Shown: piece after piece, positions 43,961 through 57,600 of the stretch
Layout of the letters: each line of letters opens with the position of its first letter
Position numbering within the stretch: position 1 is the first letter of the stretch
DNA from: Adiantum capillus-veneris
Taxonomy: Eukaryota > Streptophyta > Polypodiopsida > Polypodiales > Pteridaceae
Length of the DNA stretch: 64,000 nucleotides
Assembly (NCBI GenBank): GCA_014529385.2
Contig: CM043956.1
Coordinates: 61,255,120 to 61,319,119, forward strand
Direction of reading: 5' to 3'
Translations under genes and position numbers: made by a program
The notes under the pieces: generated by a model
The model's input: the letters and a program-made list of their open reading frames with translations, nothing else
Told to the model about the DNA's origin: nothing
The model's database searches: none

Positions 43961-44999
43961 TGATCAAATCTTAAGCTCATTTTGAAAGTGGAAATCGTGA
44001 AATTCCCAAATTCACTAATATGGTGCCAGTGAGGATAGAGGAAAGGATTATGAGGATGCTAATGTGGTAGTCCGTATGAAAGATTTTGATGTGGTAGATA
44101 GGCAACTTTTTGGTGAGTTACTGAAAGAGTGGTTTTCTTATGGTTTAGCAATTGAATTGAGTGCTTTCAAAATTGTAAAAATCAATAATGTTACTTTTGG
44201 AGGTCTCTTTTGGGGTGATGAATGCCTTTAAAAGAGAGGCTAGGGATGCCACTAGAGCATGGCGTGTAGGGACTACAACTCTATGAATGACTCGTAGGGA
44301 AAGCATGGATTTTTGGAAGCCATTTTGATCAATTTTGAAAAGTGTTGACCTTTAGTGTTTTTAAGCATAGATTTTATTAACGGTTGACTTGAGGTTTGAC
44401 TTTGGTTCTTTTGCACTTTCAGGTGCTTTTGCACTTGTGCTATAAAAAGGGAGGCGAAGGGTGCCATTAGAGCTTGACCTAGTGAAAGACGACTTTGTGG
44501 ATGACTCAAAGAGAGGACCTAGCTCTTCAAAAGTTTTAAACTATGACTTTTGGATTTTGAAATAAAGAGATACTACAAAGGGTGCCTAGTTGAGAGGACA
44601 ATGCTTCTAAGAGTAGAACTCCAACTTTCCATGTCTCTTGTCTACTATGTCCTACTTGAAGTTCAAATTTGTTGTTCTCGTTAAAAAATGTGTCACTGAG
44701 TGTTTCTATTTCCTTGTCAAGTGACTCACCCATTATAGAGTTTGTGCCAATTCTAGAACCACCTCATCCAATGTCTTAAATTGTTCACATTGTAGCAACC
44801 TTTCCCAAAGGGAGCGACCATCACAATCATGGGAATGAGAGTCGTCAGAAAGACAACTTTGAGAAAGTCCAAAAGTTATGGTGTTAACAACCTTTTTCCA
44901 ACAATATTTTTTCATACCAAATAGCATGCCTCAAGAGGGTCCATGCAACTATAAATAGAATTGAGTGTATTTGCTCAAAGTCTAATCTTGATGGGTACA

Positions 45000-45246
45000 C
45001 TCGGGGGTTTCACTATGTGTAAAACTACCATATCACGTCCGTTCAAGACATGTTTGTAAAACCCCTTATTTGTGAATTTTCTTAGGGATATAATATACCC
45101 TTTTCTTTTAAAATCTGTAAGTTTTTTTCAAATTTGAAAAAATAATGGCCTTTTGTATATATATTTTTGTAAGTTTCAAGAACTTTAAGTATCTTTCTGT
45201 TGAACTCATATGATAGGTTACATTTTTACTAGGTGACCTCCCCGAG
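45000..45246. mobile_element. hAT-like MITE, copy 1 (247 bp)
   Basis: Starts CTCGGGGGTTTCAC and ends GTGACCTCCCCGAG (imperfect inverted repeats). It is flanked by an 8-bp duplication TGGGTACA (44992-44999 and 45247-45254). The second copy at 59563-59809 has the same length. The 8-bp duplication points to hAT. It has no coding capacity. Confidence 0.9.
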
Positions 45247-45280
45247 TGGGTACACCATCGAAACCCATGATAAAAAGCAA

Positions 45281-45282
<2 letters not shown>

Positions 45283-45360
<78 letters not shown>
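45283..45360. repeat. (CT)n(CA)n compound microsatellite
   Basis: CT units then CA units. The same compound tract in copy B (47066-47194) is much longer in CA. Confidence 0.95.
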
Positions 45361-45363
<3 letters not shown>

Positions 45364-45717
45364 TATGCTTCACCACCCATGTATAGCTGATAGAGCTATT
45401 CTAATCCTAAATGACTGCTTTGTGGATTTTGAAAAAGTTTATATTATAATATAATAATATTGCCTCGAGAAAGAGTAATACATAATATTTCCTAGAGCAA
45501 GAGCGATGCATAGATGGTATAATTTTGGGTGTTTTGAGTGGAATCCCATGGGGTATCTTCTATAGTTTGATTTTCTTGGCTTAGTCTTTTGCTACATTAG
45601 TCTCTTGTATTTTTCCATACTCAATATTTAGATCAGATGCCGGTGATGTAATTTTTTGATCTCGTAGACCCTTTAGCCTACTTTAGTAGATGTAAATACA
45701 CATTTTATTTCAATTCA

Positions 45718-45775
<58 letters not shown>

Positions 45776-45776
<1 letters not shown>

Positions 45777-46044
45777 AGTTTCTTGAAGCACATAATGGTG
45801 ATTGTTTCATCATATCTGACTTTTCTTTTCCACTTCCCTTCATTGAGAACCTATATTTTAAGGTAAAGGGGGATAAGCTTTCACAATATTAAAACTAATG
45901 GGGTCAATTGACTGCTTTTGAAGATAGGCGCTTGGCCAAATTTGGAGTATGGACAACACAAGACAATCTTGAACCACTTGGAGAAAGTCTACAACAGGAT
46001 AATTCCCAAAGGAATGGATATGCAAGCTATGCAATTTTGAGTTA
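45776..46044. other. Spacer between duplicated segments
   Basis: About 270 bp without a gene. The last part weakly resembles 43800-44000, so the duplicated unit may start earlier than the clear match. Confidence 0.4.
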
Positions 46045-47540
<1,496 letters not shown>

Positions 47541-48083
47541 CTCATTGGTGATTGTTTCATCATTGTTTTAGGAGTTGTGTCATCTCGGATTTCTTCTAGC
47601 TCCTTCCAAATTCAAGCACAAAACAAACCTTCTATCCATCTCAACTTGATCTTTATAGTGCCAACAATAGGTAACATAGGCAAACGACAGGTATCCCGCA
47701 ACAAGATTGGGGAGGTCCACCCAAATTGGAAAGAGGGCGGGTTTGGCACGCCAATAGACCGTCGCAGATATGCATATTGGGGAGTTATGAAACGTCCATT
47801 ATCATGAGCCCAAAGCTTTCACAACAATTTCAACAGTCTTGCAAATAATATAAAAGAGCAACAACCCCTTAGCACGTCACATTATCATGTGATAGTTGAG
47901 ACATTTGGAAATTGGTGGCTAGAAGCCGTTTCTAAAGTGAGTCACCAAAATCAACAGTCACTTGGTGGCTTGTGTTGATAAATTGTGTCGATTAATTGAG
48001 GGATGCGTTTGCTTTTATAATGGACGTGCATGGGGCATGTGCAGTGGTTGCTTTTATAAGGAAGGCTGCCGAGCTAGGGAATG

Positions 48084-48141
<58 letters not shown>

Positions 48142-48215
48142 CATGCAGCATGGCAGCGTCTTGCATCTCAGCGTGCGGAAGAGCGGCTCTTTGGTCGACT
48201 AGGACGTCGACGATT
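47541..48215 (+). promoter_or_regulatory. Upstream region of the PEBP gene
   Basis: TATA-like TTTTATAA boxes lie at 48012-48020 and 48052-48059. A (CA)n(GA)n tract is at 48086-48141, within the likely 5' UTR, 75 bp before the chosen ATG. An earlier in-frame ATG at 48150 would add 22 residues. No other gene is seen. Confidence 0.45.
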
Positions 48216-49257
48216 ATGACACAGCTATGGCTTGTGTGTGTGTTAATTGTCGAGGGGGCAACGAGCGCGAGTGCGTCGAGCGCACTCACAGAGAGCACCA
48301 TACCGCCATGGCTGGACGTCTTCGGGGGGACGCCTAACATCACGCTGAAGCTTCTCTTTCCCGGCCAGCCGCCCATCAGCCAGCTCGTCAACAATGGCCT
48401 CCTCCTCACCATCGCCCAAACCAGCGCGCAGCCCGCCGTCTTCCTGTCTGGGGCCTCGCTGAACCCCGGATCCTCCTACACGCTGCTCACCCTCGACCCC
48501 GATGCCTACAATCCTTCAACCCCTGTCCTCAAGAACGTCATCCATTGGATCATTTCAAACATTCCCGGCTCCATCTCGCCCTCTCAAGGTACTGCTTTCT
48601 TGGTCTCTCTTCTATATATATATATTGTTACATCTGAGAGATTTCGATAGGCCAGCTAGTGCAAAAAGCCTCTCTCTCTCTCTCTCCCATGTACACATAT
48701 GCTATGTATGCTTTGTTGCCTAGATACAAATACATAGCATATGATAATTCATCTTGACAGGTTAGCAAGTTTAAGTAGTGAACGCATGGCTTTGTAATTA
48801 GGTTTGTAAAACTCTAGTATCTAATCAGCCTTGAAGGATAAGGTACACAGACATTTAATTTGTTTTTGCTCATAATCTAGAAGTCTTTAAATAAAAACTT
48901 GTTCACAGATGCAACAGAAGCTGGTGAGATTGTTCTTAGGTATGTGGAGCCACGAGCTCCGACATTTTTCCCTTCTCCCTATGGTGTTCATCGGTACTAT
49001 AACCTTCTTTTTGAACAGGTATGCAGGTTTTGCCACTCTAGCTTCATTTTACGGTGCATTGGCAGAATACATCATGAATTTTTGGTTGCAATATTGAAGG
49101 ACTAACATTTTCAATTGAGCAGGATCACAAACATGAGAGCATTCAAAACATTACTACTCCATTTTCTTCAAATTTCGACACCCGTGGCTTTATTAAAAGA
49201 TATAACCTTCAATTTCCAATTGCGGGAACAATCTACCAAGTGGATATTGACTCATAA
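48216..49257 (+). CDS. Secreted PEBP-family protein
   Basis: Three exons: 48216-48588, 48909-49018, 49123-49257, all with GT-AG introns and matching phases, giving 205 residues. Residues 1-23 look like a signal peptide (TQLWLVCVLIVEG, then small residues). The body has the PEBP hallmarks: TLDPDAYNPS and IHWIISNIPG (ligand-site DPDAP-like motif), PSPYGVHRYYNLLFEQ (GxHR motif), and the C-terminal FDTRGFI...PIAGTIYQV. PEBPs bind phospholipid head groups; plant FT, TFL1 and MFT are cytosolic or nuclear and lack a signal peptide. The closest pattern I recall is the secreted fungal PEBP type (HRYVFLL, PIAGTYF). Exon 1 is GC-rich, exons 2-3 AT-rich. Function unknown. AATAAA at 49306. Confidence 0.85.
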
Positions 49258-49305
49258 AGATACGTATGATATTTAAACAAACTGAGCAATACGAGAAATT
49301 ATGAC

Positions 49306-49311
49306 AATAAA
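49306..49311 (+). terminator. Poly-A signal candidate of the PEBP gene
   Basis: AATAAA 49 bases after the stop codon. Confidence 0.45.
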
Positions 49312-49554
49312 GTCAAAAATTTCTTTATATTGGTATGAATCTAAAATTGTAACCCAACTAACAAACAATGGATTTTATTTTTCTTTCTTTTAAATTGATT
49401 TTCTCTCTACATAAGCGCACAAATTTCTGATGAAAAATATCTTTTCCAAGTCGGATTATCATTCAACAAGCAAACTTTTGTGAGCAAATGAATTTTGCAA
49501 GAGAGCCATGGAAAGATACAAATATTGATATGACGTGTCTTTATTAATGTGCGT

Positions 49555-49591
<37 letters not shown>

Positions 49592-50203
49592 TGTTTAATA
49601 TAAACTAACATACCCACAAGTGAACTTAAAAATTGTCACAAATGAGAACTGCCACAATACAGTGAAGGGATTTGTATTGAAATCCAAATAGTTTCTAGAT
49701 TTAGTACAAGACATAGGTTTCCCTTTATTCTAATGAGAGATCCCATGGACTTAGGGCTATAGGGTGCCAATGTATAAGCGCAAGGGCCATAGATTTCCCT
49801 CTATTGTAATGAGAGAAAGTATGGCCCTAGGGCCAATTGAACGTGGACTTAGGGCTATAGGGTGCCAATGTATAAGCGCAAGGGCCATAGATTTCCCTCT
49901 ATTGTAATGAGAGAAAGTATGGCCCTAGCTAGGGCCAATTGAACGTGCAAGGTCATCACGCTTGGAAAAGAAACCCGTTGAGACTGGCCCATGTTCGTTC
50001 CTCAGAACACTGGAGATCCTCATAAAGTCCAGTACGGCATGCAGTGTTGCTAGCATCAAGGACTAGGGTTGGTAAAGTTTGGGTCAGAAGGTAGTAGATG
50101 TATTTAGAATCTCGTGAAAATGAAAAATCTACTACACTTGGATGCTATCTTTTTTTGGATCAAGTGTTTGCATTGTTTGATTGTTTACACAATTTTAGAA
50201 GTG
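49312..50203. other. Spacer with tandem duplication and (GT)n
   Basis: A (GT)n tract at about 49557-49585. A 103-bp unit (GGACTTAGGGCTATAGGGTGCC...CCAATTGAACG) is repeated at about 49747-49849 and 49850-49956, nearly identical. No gene was recognised. Confidence 0.75.
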
Positions 50204-50206
50204 TAC

Positions 50207-50460
50207 CACTATAACATATGCGTGGTATTATCGCTCACATTACCGCAAAAAAACAAACAAACTTGAAATATAAAAATTCCTGTACGCGGCAAATACTGCG
50301 GCAAAGCTGGCGGTAATGGTCTAGCGGCAACTGATGCGCTAATGGATGCGGCAATATTTCCGCAAATATTATCGCGTGCTTTGCTGCAACAATACCCTCA
50401 CATATTACGGCGTTAGGCTTATCGCGAGCATTACCGCGAAGGGATTTATTATAAAAAAAC
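50207..50460. repeat. Left TIR and subterminal repeats of the CACTA element
   Basis: CACTA terminus, followed by copies of ATTACCGC, ATTATCGC, GCGGTAAT and GCGGCAA-type motifs on both strands. In En/Spm elements such subterminal motifs are bound by TNPA. The motif in this family appears to be about ATTACCGC. Confidence 0.85.
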
Positions 50461-50765
50461 AGATGACCGTTTGGATTGTCCTTTGCAGGACCATCCAAAA
50501 GGTCATCTATTTTTTTATTTATTTTAGTTATTTTACAAAATTATTATTAATTACAATAAAATATCACAATTGGACAATACATTGAGCCAAAAAAAGATTG
50601 ATAATTTCATTTACATAAGTGGAATTACAATTGGGGGAGGTATTGAGCCAAAAAATGATAGGTATTGCATTTACATAAAGGGCAAAAAAAGCCCGTGTGT
50701 ACAAAATAGAGTATGGTCATGTGGGATAGGGCAAACGAGGCCCGCGTATACAAAATAGAGGATGC

Positions 50766-52244
50766 TCATGGGGGAGTTGGCGGCATTTCACGTGGAACTC
50801 CTTGACTCTGCAAAACCATAAAAAAGAAACAATTAACACTTTGTTATTTAATATTTGATATAAAATCAACAATTTGATTATTTAGATAAGATTAAACTTA
50901 CATGTTGCAGACTTCTGCACGCATTTTCGAACTCCTCTCGAGAGATCATTTGATTTTCAAACAACCAACACCAAGTTTGATACTCGGTATGGTTCTCTCT
51001 ATATCTCTGCACTTCTGTGGTCGGGCGACTCATGGTAATGTTATACTGACAAAAAATAGCAACCAATTAATTAAATGAAAAACATTAGATTTTTTACAAT
51101 AAAACTAATATTTTTACTTACATATTTGTCTTTCCAAGCCGTTTTTCCTTCCGAACCATAATGCGTAGGAGTCTGATGGGATCTTGCCTCAACTTGACGC
51201 GTATACATCCTCGCACCGGTTTCCCTTTCGTCCTCTTTCTCGCCCATAGCGGTCTCCCACTCCACATCATGGACATTTCCTGGCCGATAGCTACGCTCTG
51301 GAGACTCCATTGTCTTCTTTGCCGCTCTCCTCACACTAGATTTTTTGTTCTTCAGAAATGTTTTGACATGCTCTTGCAACCATTGCCTTGAGAATTGTTG
51401 CCCCTCAGGGTTGGGGAAACGCATGTGCATGGTTGTCTCTATATATGTGAGGTTGTAGGGATCTTGCTGATCAAATTTGAGAAAACAATTGATATAGGTG
51501 GAGTGGATTAATTGGTTGACGTGTGTGCGGAATCTCCTGCCCTGTGCTGTCCCGAGATCCACCATACCTCCTCTATGAACCTGGTAGTATAACCCGCGAG
51601 CATCTGGTGAAGGCATGTCATGGTCCTCATCTTCTGCTGGAGCAGGGAACGGTGACTGTGGAGGAGAATCTGTAGTACTTCCCCCCCCCCCCCCCCCAAA
51701 AACAAAAACTAGCTCCGCTCCCTCGTCGAGATCGACCGGCGCTAGCGCGCGAGCTACCCTGACGCTGACTGCCAGAAGAGCGCCGACGTGAATCTGGGAC
51801 AGAAGGTGGGATAGGTGATGAATAGGTGGACGCCCGTGGCGTTGGACCCTGTGGCGTCGCACCCAACGACGTCGGACCTTGTGAAGGAAAAGTTGAACCT
51901 GGAGCTGTAGCTGGAAAACTCTGCAGGTATGGAGTGCCACCAGTCGGAGTAGAGACCTCTGATAATTCAAAAGCTGCTAGCTGCGCCGGTGAATAACGCT
52001 GTGTAAGGGTCTGCTGTGAACCTAACCACTCAGCCTGAAGACGCAATGCCCTCTCCACATCTGGATCGGTCACAGGTACGGCAGTGGACCCACCTAGAGC
52101 GTCCCGAAACCAGCTAAACCCTGATGATGACTGCTGAGGCGACGGCTGTGAATGATAGGCAGAGAGAGCGTCGGGATATGACATCCCGTCTGCCATGAAA
52201 TCCTCAATGCTGCAAAAGCATGGTGTGGAAGAAGAAGACATGGT
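50766..52244 (-). CDS. CACTA accessory protein (TNPA-like), coding exons
   Basis: Minus strand: coding exons 52244-51122, 51045-50902 and 50807-50766, with GT-AG introns and consistent phases. The ATG is at 52241. A non-coding first exon lies near 54163-54310. The N-terminal half is Ser, Pro and Gly rich. After a 17-G tract (51681-51697) comes an acidic part and a conserved-looking block (FRTHVNQLIHSTYINCFLKF, QQFSRQWLQEHVKTFLKNKK). The ending includes YQTWCWLFENQM. It resembles the organisation of plant CACTA second proteins that bind subterminal repeats; I infer this from position. One base must be slipped at the G tract to keep the frame, which may be an assembly error. Confidence 0.6.
51681..51697. 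repeat. 17-base C tract in a coding exon
   Basis: Encodes a poly-Gly run of the accessory protein. The ORF frame differs by one base between its two sides. Confidence 0.9.
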
Positions 52245-54162
52245 CTGCATTTATTACGACAAAAATTAAACTAAGCTATAAAATTTGAATATATGATTAA
52301 AAATTTACACATTGATTTTTTTCAAACATTGGATTTTTTAACATTGGATTCTCTAGAGTATCCAATGTGGAAAGAATCCAATGTGTGTCTACAACCTATA
52401 AAAGAGTCTTGCAAAGCCTCGAGTGCTAATAAGATATTAGTGTGTGTATTGACTAATAAGAGATTATTGTGTTTATGATTAGTGTGATCGATTGCGTGAT
52501 CACTTGGACGGTCATTGGGGCCTAATACGTCACCTACGACTTAATCATGGAGGTATGTTTCTGTTTTTGTGTTGATTGTTGTTTAATTTAACATAATTAG
52601 TGTGTGTTTTAGTGTTGGCTTGTGTAATTGGCTTGTGCACACACTAATTAGTGTGTGTTAACATACACTAATTAGTGTGTGCATTGGATTGTGTAATTGG
52701 CTTGTGCACACACTAATTAGTGTATTTTAACATACACTAATTAGTGTGTGCATTAGATTGTGCACACACTAATTAGTGTGTGTTAACATACACTAATTAG
52801 TGTGTGCATTGGCTTGTGTAATTGGACTAATCACACACTAATTAGTGTGTGCATTGGCCAATTCTATTGGTCAATGCACACACTAAATAGTGTGTGTATT
52901 GACCAATCACATTGGCCAATGCACACACTAATCACATACACTAAATAATGTGTGTATTGGCCAATCCAATTGACCAATGCACACACTAATCCAAAACTAA
53001 TTAATGTGTGCATTGACCAATCACATTGGCCAATGCACACACTAATAGCACACTAATTAGTGTGTACATTGACCAATCACATTGGTCAATGCACACACTA
53101 ATCACACACAAATTAGTGTGTGTTAATGAGAATTAATTAGTGTGTGCATTGACCAATCACATTGGCCAATGCACACACTAATCACACACTAATTAGCGTG
53201 TGAATTGGCCAACCCCATTGGCCAATGCACACACTAATAACACACTAATTAGTGTGTGCATTGACCAATGACATTGGTAAATGCACACACTAATAGCACA
53301 CTAATTAGTGTGTACATTGACCAATCACATTGGTCAATGCACACACTGATCACACACAAATTAGTGTGTGTTAATGAGCACTAATTAGTGTGTGCATTGA
53401 TCAATCACATTGGCCAATGCACACACTAATCACACACTAATTAGTGTGTGCATTGACCAATCACATTGGCCAATGCACACACTAATAGCACACTAATTAG
53501 TGTGTACATTGACCAATCACATTGGTCAATGCACACACTAATCACACACTAATTAGTGTGTGAATTGACCAACCCCATTGGCCAATGCACACACTAATAA
53601 CACACTAATTAGTGTGTGCATTGACCAATCACATTGGCCAATGTACACACTAATAGCACACTAATTAGTGTGTACATTGACCAATCACATTGGTCAATGC
53701 ACACACTAATCACACACAAATTAGTGTGTGTTAATGAGCACTAATTAGTGTGTGAATTGACCAATCACATTGGCCAATGCACACACTAATAACACACTAA
53801 TTAGTGTGTGCATTGACCAATCACATTGGCCAATGCACACACTAATAACACACTAATTAGTGTGTGTTAACACACACTAATTAGTGTGTGCATGGCTAAT
53901 CCCAAATTTCACATATTAGGTTATGCAAGTAATAAAATCTAACAAGTTTAGATTTTGCAAGTAACTAATAATTAACAAATTTAAGTTTTGGCGTGTCTTT
54001 ACTTACACTAATTAGTGTGTGCATTAGAATAATGCACACACTAATTAGTGTGTGTAAATAACGTACACATGCACTAATTAGTGTGTGTGTATGCATGTGT
54101 GTGCATGCGTGTGTATGAGTGTATGCGTGTGAAAAAATCAAAAAACATAACAACAAAACTTA
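52245..54162 (-). other. Intron 1 of the CACTA accessory gene
   Basis: Bounded on the minus strand by CCAT|GTAAGT at 54162 and TGCAG|ACCATG at 52245. Most of it is the palindromic minisatellite at 52590-54100. Confidence 0.6.
52590..54100. repeat. Palindromic minisatellite in the CACTA element
   Basis: Nearly 30 copies of the self-complementary CACACTAATTAGTGTGTG alternate with a second self-complementary block around TTGACCAATCACATTGGCCAA. The basic unit is about 56 bp. Larger blocks repeat (the variant starting TAGCACAC appears at about 53046, 53294, 53486 and 53654). The array is densest from 52640 to 53890 and resumes at 54005-54090. Confidence 0.95.
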
Positions 54163-54310
54163 CATGGAATTGAAGCGCTTGTTGGGAGAGGGTAGGAGAG
54201 TGGAAGAGTAGAGATGGTGGAGAGTAGAAGAGTAGAGATGGAGGTAGAGCTCAAGGTTGTGAGGTTCGCGCTCTCGGCTTCTGTGGAGAAGACGATGAAA
54301 TTCGAATTTT
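54163..54310 (-). promoter_or_regulatory. Accessory gene 5' exon and TATA box
   Basis: On the minus strand TTTATAAATAGGGGC (about 54336-54350) is a good TATA box. The exon that follows is rich in CTCTACTCTTC-type pyrimidine repeats and ends at a GTAAGT donor. It has no usable ATG in frame, so it is likely a 5' UTR exon. Confidence 0.55.
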
Positions 54311-54377
54311 AGGGCTTTGAACTTCGCGGGGCACGCGGGTGCCCCTATTTATAAAAAAATTTGAAATTTGATATTCC

Positions 54378-54434
54378 GCTCCTATTACCGCGTCTCTTAC
54401 CGCAAACATTACCGCGTATATTATCGCGGCGCAA
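54378..54434. promoter_or_regulatory. Internal ATTACCGC cluster
   Basis: Four copies of the subterminal motif (ATTACCGCG, TTACCGC, ATTACCGCG, ATTATCGCG) lie between the two divergent genes, upstream of the accessory gene TATA box. Confidence 0.7.
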
Positions 54435-54658
54435 ATTCGGGCCAAATAAACAGATGGCCACGTTATGACATTATTACTATTGATCCTCACAATCTATTGG
54501 TACTATGTTTTTTATAAAATATATATAAAATGAAAGTATTTCTAGTACTTTGAAATTGACATTTTTACCTAAATGGTTAATTTTTACTTTTTACTGATAT
54601 TTTATTAACATTCTTTGGTAATTTGATTTTAATTAGTGTATGTAATTTATTAATGTAG

Positions 54659-57600
54659 GTTGCTTGGGATGATTTTGGCCCATCCACTGAACCGGATAGA
54701 TCACGGTGGTTGGCTGAGCGATTACCATGCCCATGCGTGCGGTGCAAATGCGCCATTGCTCGACTTCGACGGATATACTTGAGCCATGTAGAAGATTATG
54801 GACTATGGGACGATCCTCGCAAGCGTGCACGGATGGAAACAAACGATCCGCAAATTGTTGCGGCTATTGACGTCACCCCACATTGGCGTGTGGTTGGTGG
54901 AGGAGGGGAAAGGAGGGTGGAAGAGCGCATGCGCCAGGAATCCATTAGAGAGGTAGGAAGCACATCAAATCAGCCAAGTACTGCTGCTCCCTCTTATCCG
55001 AGTGACCACATCCCATCTCCTTACGTGGATGCAGAAGACGACCATTTGTATAGAATGGTTGAGGATCTCTTTGCACGAGAGGAGGAGCATGAACCAGAGT
55101 GTGCATGCGAAGAAGCTTTTGAGCGAACGAGGAGTGAGCTACTCGATTCGGCACACACCACACTATATGATAGATGCTCTTACTCCATTTTAAGGGCTTC
55201 TCTCAAAGTCCTTAACCTTCAGGCGATGTTTGGATGGAGCAATGCTAGTGTCGACGCAATTTTGAGGTATGTTTACAGATTGTGAAGGATGCTTGTGGAG
55301 ATGTACTTTCTTCTTGTGATAGGTTGCTAGGAAAGATGCTGCCAGCTCGCAATCACATGCCAGAGAACAGACGAAAAGCCCGCGAAGTGGTGACTGCATT
55401 AGGGATGGATTATGATCGCATTCATGCTTGCGTGAACAATTGTGTGCTCTTTCGTAATGAGCATGCCGATTGTGACACATGTCCATCGTGCGGGGAGCCT
55501 AGGTTCAAAGAAGGAATGCATAGCAATAGAATTCCACGTAAAGTTTTGAGGCATTTTCCACTCATCCCTCGCATCCAACACATGTTTAGATCGAAGGGTA
55601 CGAGCGAGCTTTTGAGTTGGCATGCAAAAAACCGCTTCACAGATGGTATTATGAGAGTGTCAGTTGACTCACCAGCGTGGAAGCACATAGAGGACACATG
55701 GCCAGAGTTCAGGGATGAGCCTCGTCACTTGAGGATTGGGTTAGCTAGTGATGGAGTGAATCCATTTGGGCACCGCTCTACTTCATGGAGCACTTGGCCG
55801 GTGGTTGTTGTAAACTACAATATTCCGCCTTGGGAGGCAACAAAAAAGGGAAAAATTTTACTATCACTTCTCATTGCAGGAAAGCACAAGGTAAAAAACA
55901 TGGATGTATATCTGCAGCCTCTTATTGATGAGCTTCAAGAACTATGGAGAGGCATAGATGTCATTGACATTTCACGGCCACCACGAGACCGCAATGCCGT
56001 CATCAAGTGCATCCTCATGTGGACCATGCATGATTACCCAGGATTTGGAGAGTTATCTGGTAAGTATGCACATGTTAATTGTACTCTTTGCTTTAGGTTT
56101 ATCGTCTCATGTGTAACATTTGTTTACCTCTTGGCAGGATTGGCAACATTTGGACATAGTGCGTGTCCCACTTGTGGCCCTTCCCTTGTGACAGAGAGAC
56201 CTCCTCTTCTTGGGAAGGTGATCTATCCCAACAACCATCGCTTCCTAAATCCTTCACATCGTAGATATGCTCCCCCTATCAATGGAGTGCAGCCGTTCCA
56301 TTGGAACATGGCTGATTGGGCGAAGCATTGGGAGGAGCATCATGGTACCTCACCGCCTCCCAATGGGTTGCCAAAGGGTATGTCGAGGTACTCAATCTTC
56401 TTGTCGCTCCCCTATTGGGCTTCGTTGAAAATTCAGCACTTATTGGACCCTATGCATGTATTCAAAAATGTTGGGCAAGCTATATGGGATCACATAATTG
56501 GCAAGAAGGATTCATTGGGTACTAGGGAAGATTTAAGAGCCATTAGACGTCTCCCCCCTTCAGCCACGCCCCACATGGGGGAGCGGGGAAAGATGATTCT
56601 CCCAAAAGCACCGTGGATAATGTCAAAGGCAGACCAAGAGCGGACAAAGCAAGTTATTGCATCCATCAGAACTCCAACGGGATATATGCGGTCACTCAAA
56701 GGTGCTTTCACAAAAACCAAAAAGGGTGGCTCCACTCAATTGTATGGATTGAAATCCCATGATTGGCATAAAATCCTTCAGGTAAGAGTAGAACAATTTG
56801 TGGTGTCTATGTGTCCTTATATATAGGTTGACATTCACTAAGATGTTTTATTGCTTGTAGTTTGTACTTCCCATAACTATTAGTGGTTATGGGGACACTA
56901 AGGTGAAGGTTGCAATATTCAAAGTGGGTGAGATTGTGAGGTAATGGGTTTTTTTCAAGTACTATATCATGTTGTGCATGCATGAACTTTGGAATTTTTT
57001 TTCATCTACTATATAACGTTTGCCCTGTAGATTTGTGAGCTCCAAGGAGATAGAAGTAGAAGCCATACCAGTAGCCCATCAACTAGCAGTAGAGGCAGTG
57101 TGTGCTATTGAGGATGCATTCCCACGTACAATCCTTGTTAGCCAAATACACCTATTGCTTCACCTTGTTGAGGAGATTGCCATTTGTGGGGTGGTTCACT
57201 CTAGATGGATGTTCTTCTTGGAGAGATTCTTGAAGACTTTAAAGGATTTTGTTAGATTGAGGTCACAACCGGAGGTATGCAAAATAAATACAATATAGAT
57301 AGCATTTAAACGCTATGGAGTTACTAATAAAAATATGTGGTTTTAATGTTTTCAGGCGAGCATGGCAGAAGGTTGGGTGGTGCAAGAGGCATTTGTGTAT
57401 GTCTCACAGTATCTCATCATAGTGGATCCATCATTTCCTCGTCTGTGGAGTGAAGAAGAGGATCCTAGGAAGCACTCAACCATTCCCAGTGGAAAAGGCT
57501 CACTCTTGGTCATGGATAGAGAGTTTCATGCCATAGTCAACAACTACTCTTTACTCAATGCCACTATCATGACCAAATGGGTCAATATGTACTTAGAAGC

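Larger units (their letters stand above)
44030..45775. repeat. Segmental duplication, copy A (with MITE)
   Basis: Similar along its length to 46045-47540: the GAGTGGTTTTCTTATGG block, AGAGGCTAGGGATGCCACTAGAGCATGG, GGGAGCGACCATCACAATCATGG, a (CT)n(CA)n tract, GCCGGTGATGTAATTTTTTG and a final (CT)n. Copy A holds the 247-bp MITE at 45000-45246. No coding content was recognised. Confidence 0.85.

Noticed and set aside
52590-54100. A CRISPR-like repeat array
   Set aside because: The units are palindromic and contiguous without unique spacers, in a eukaryotic transposon intron.
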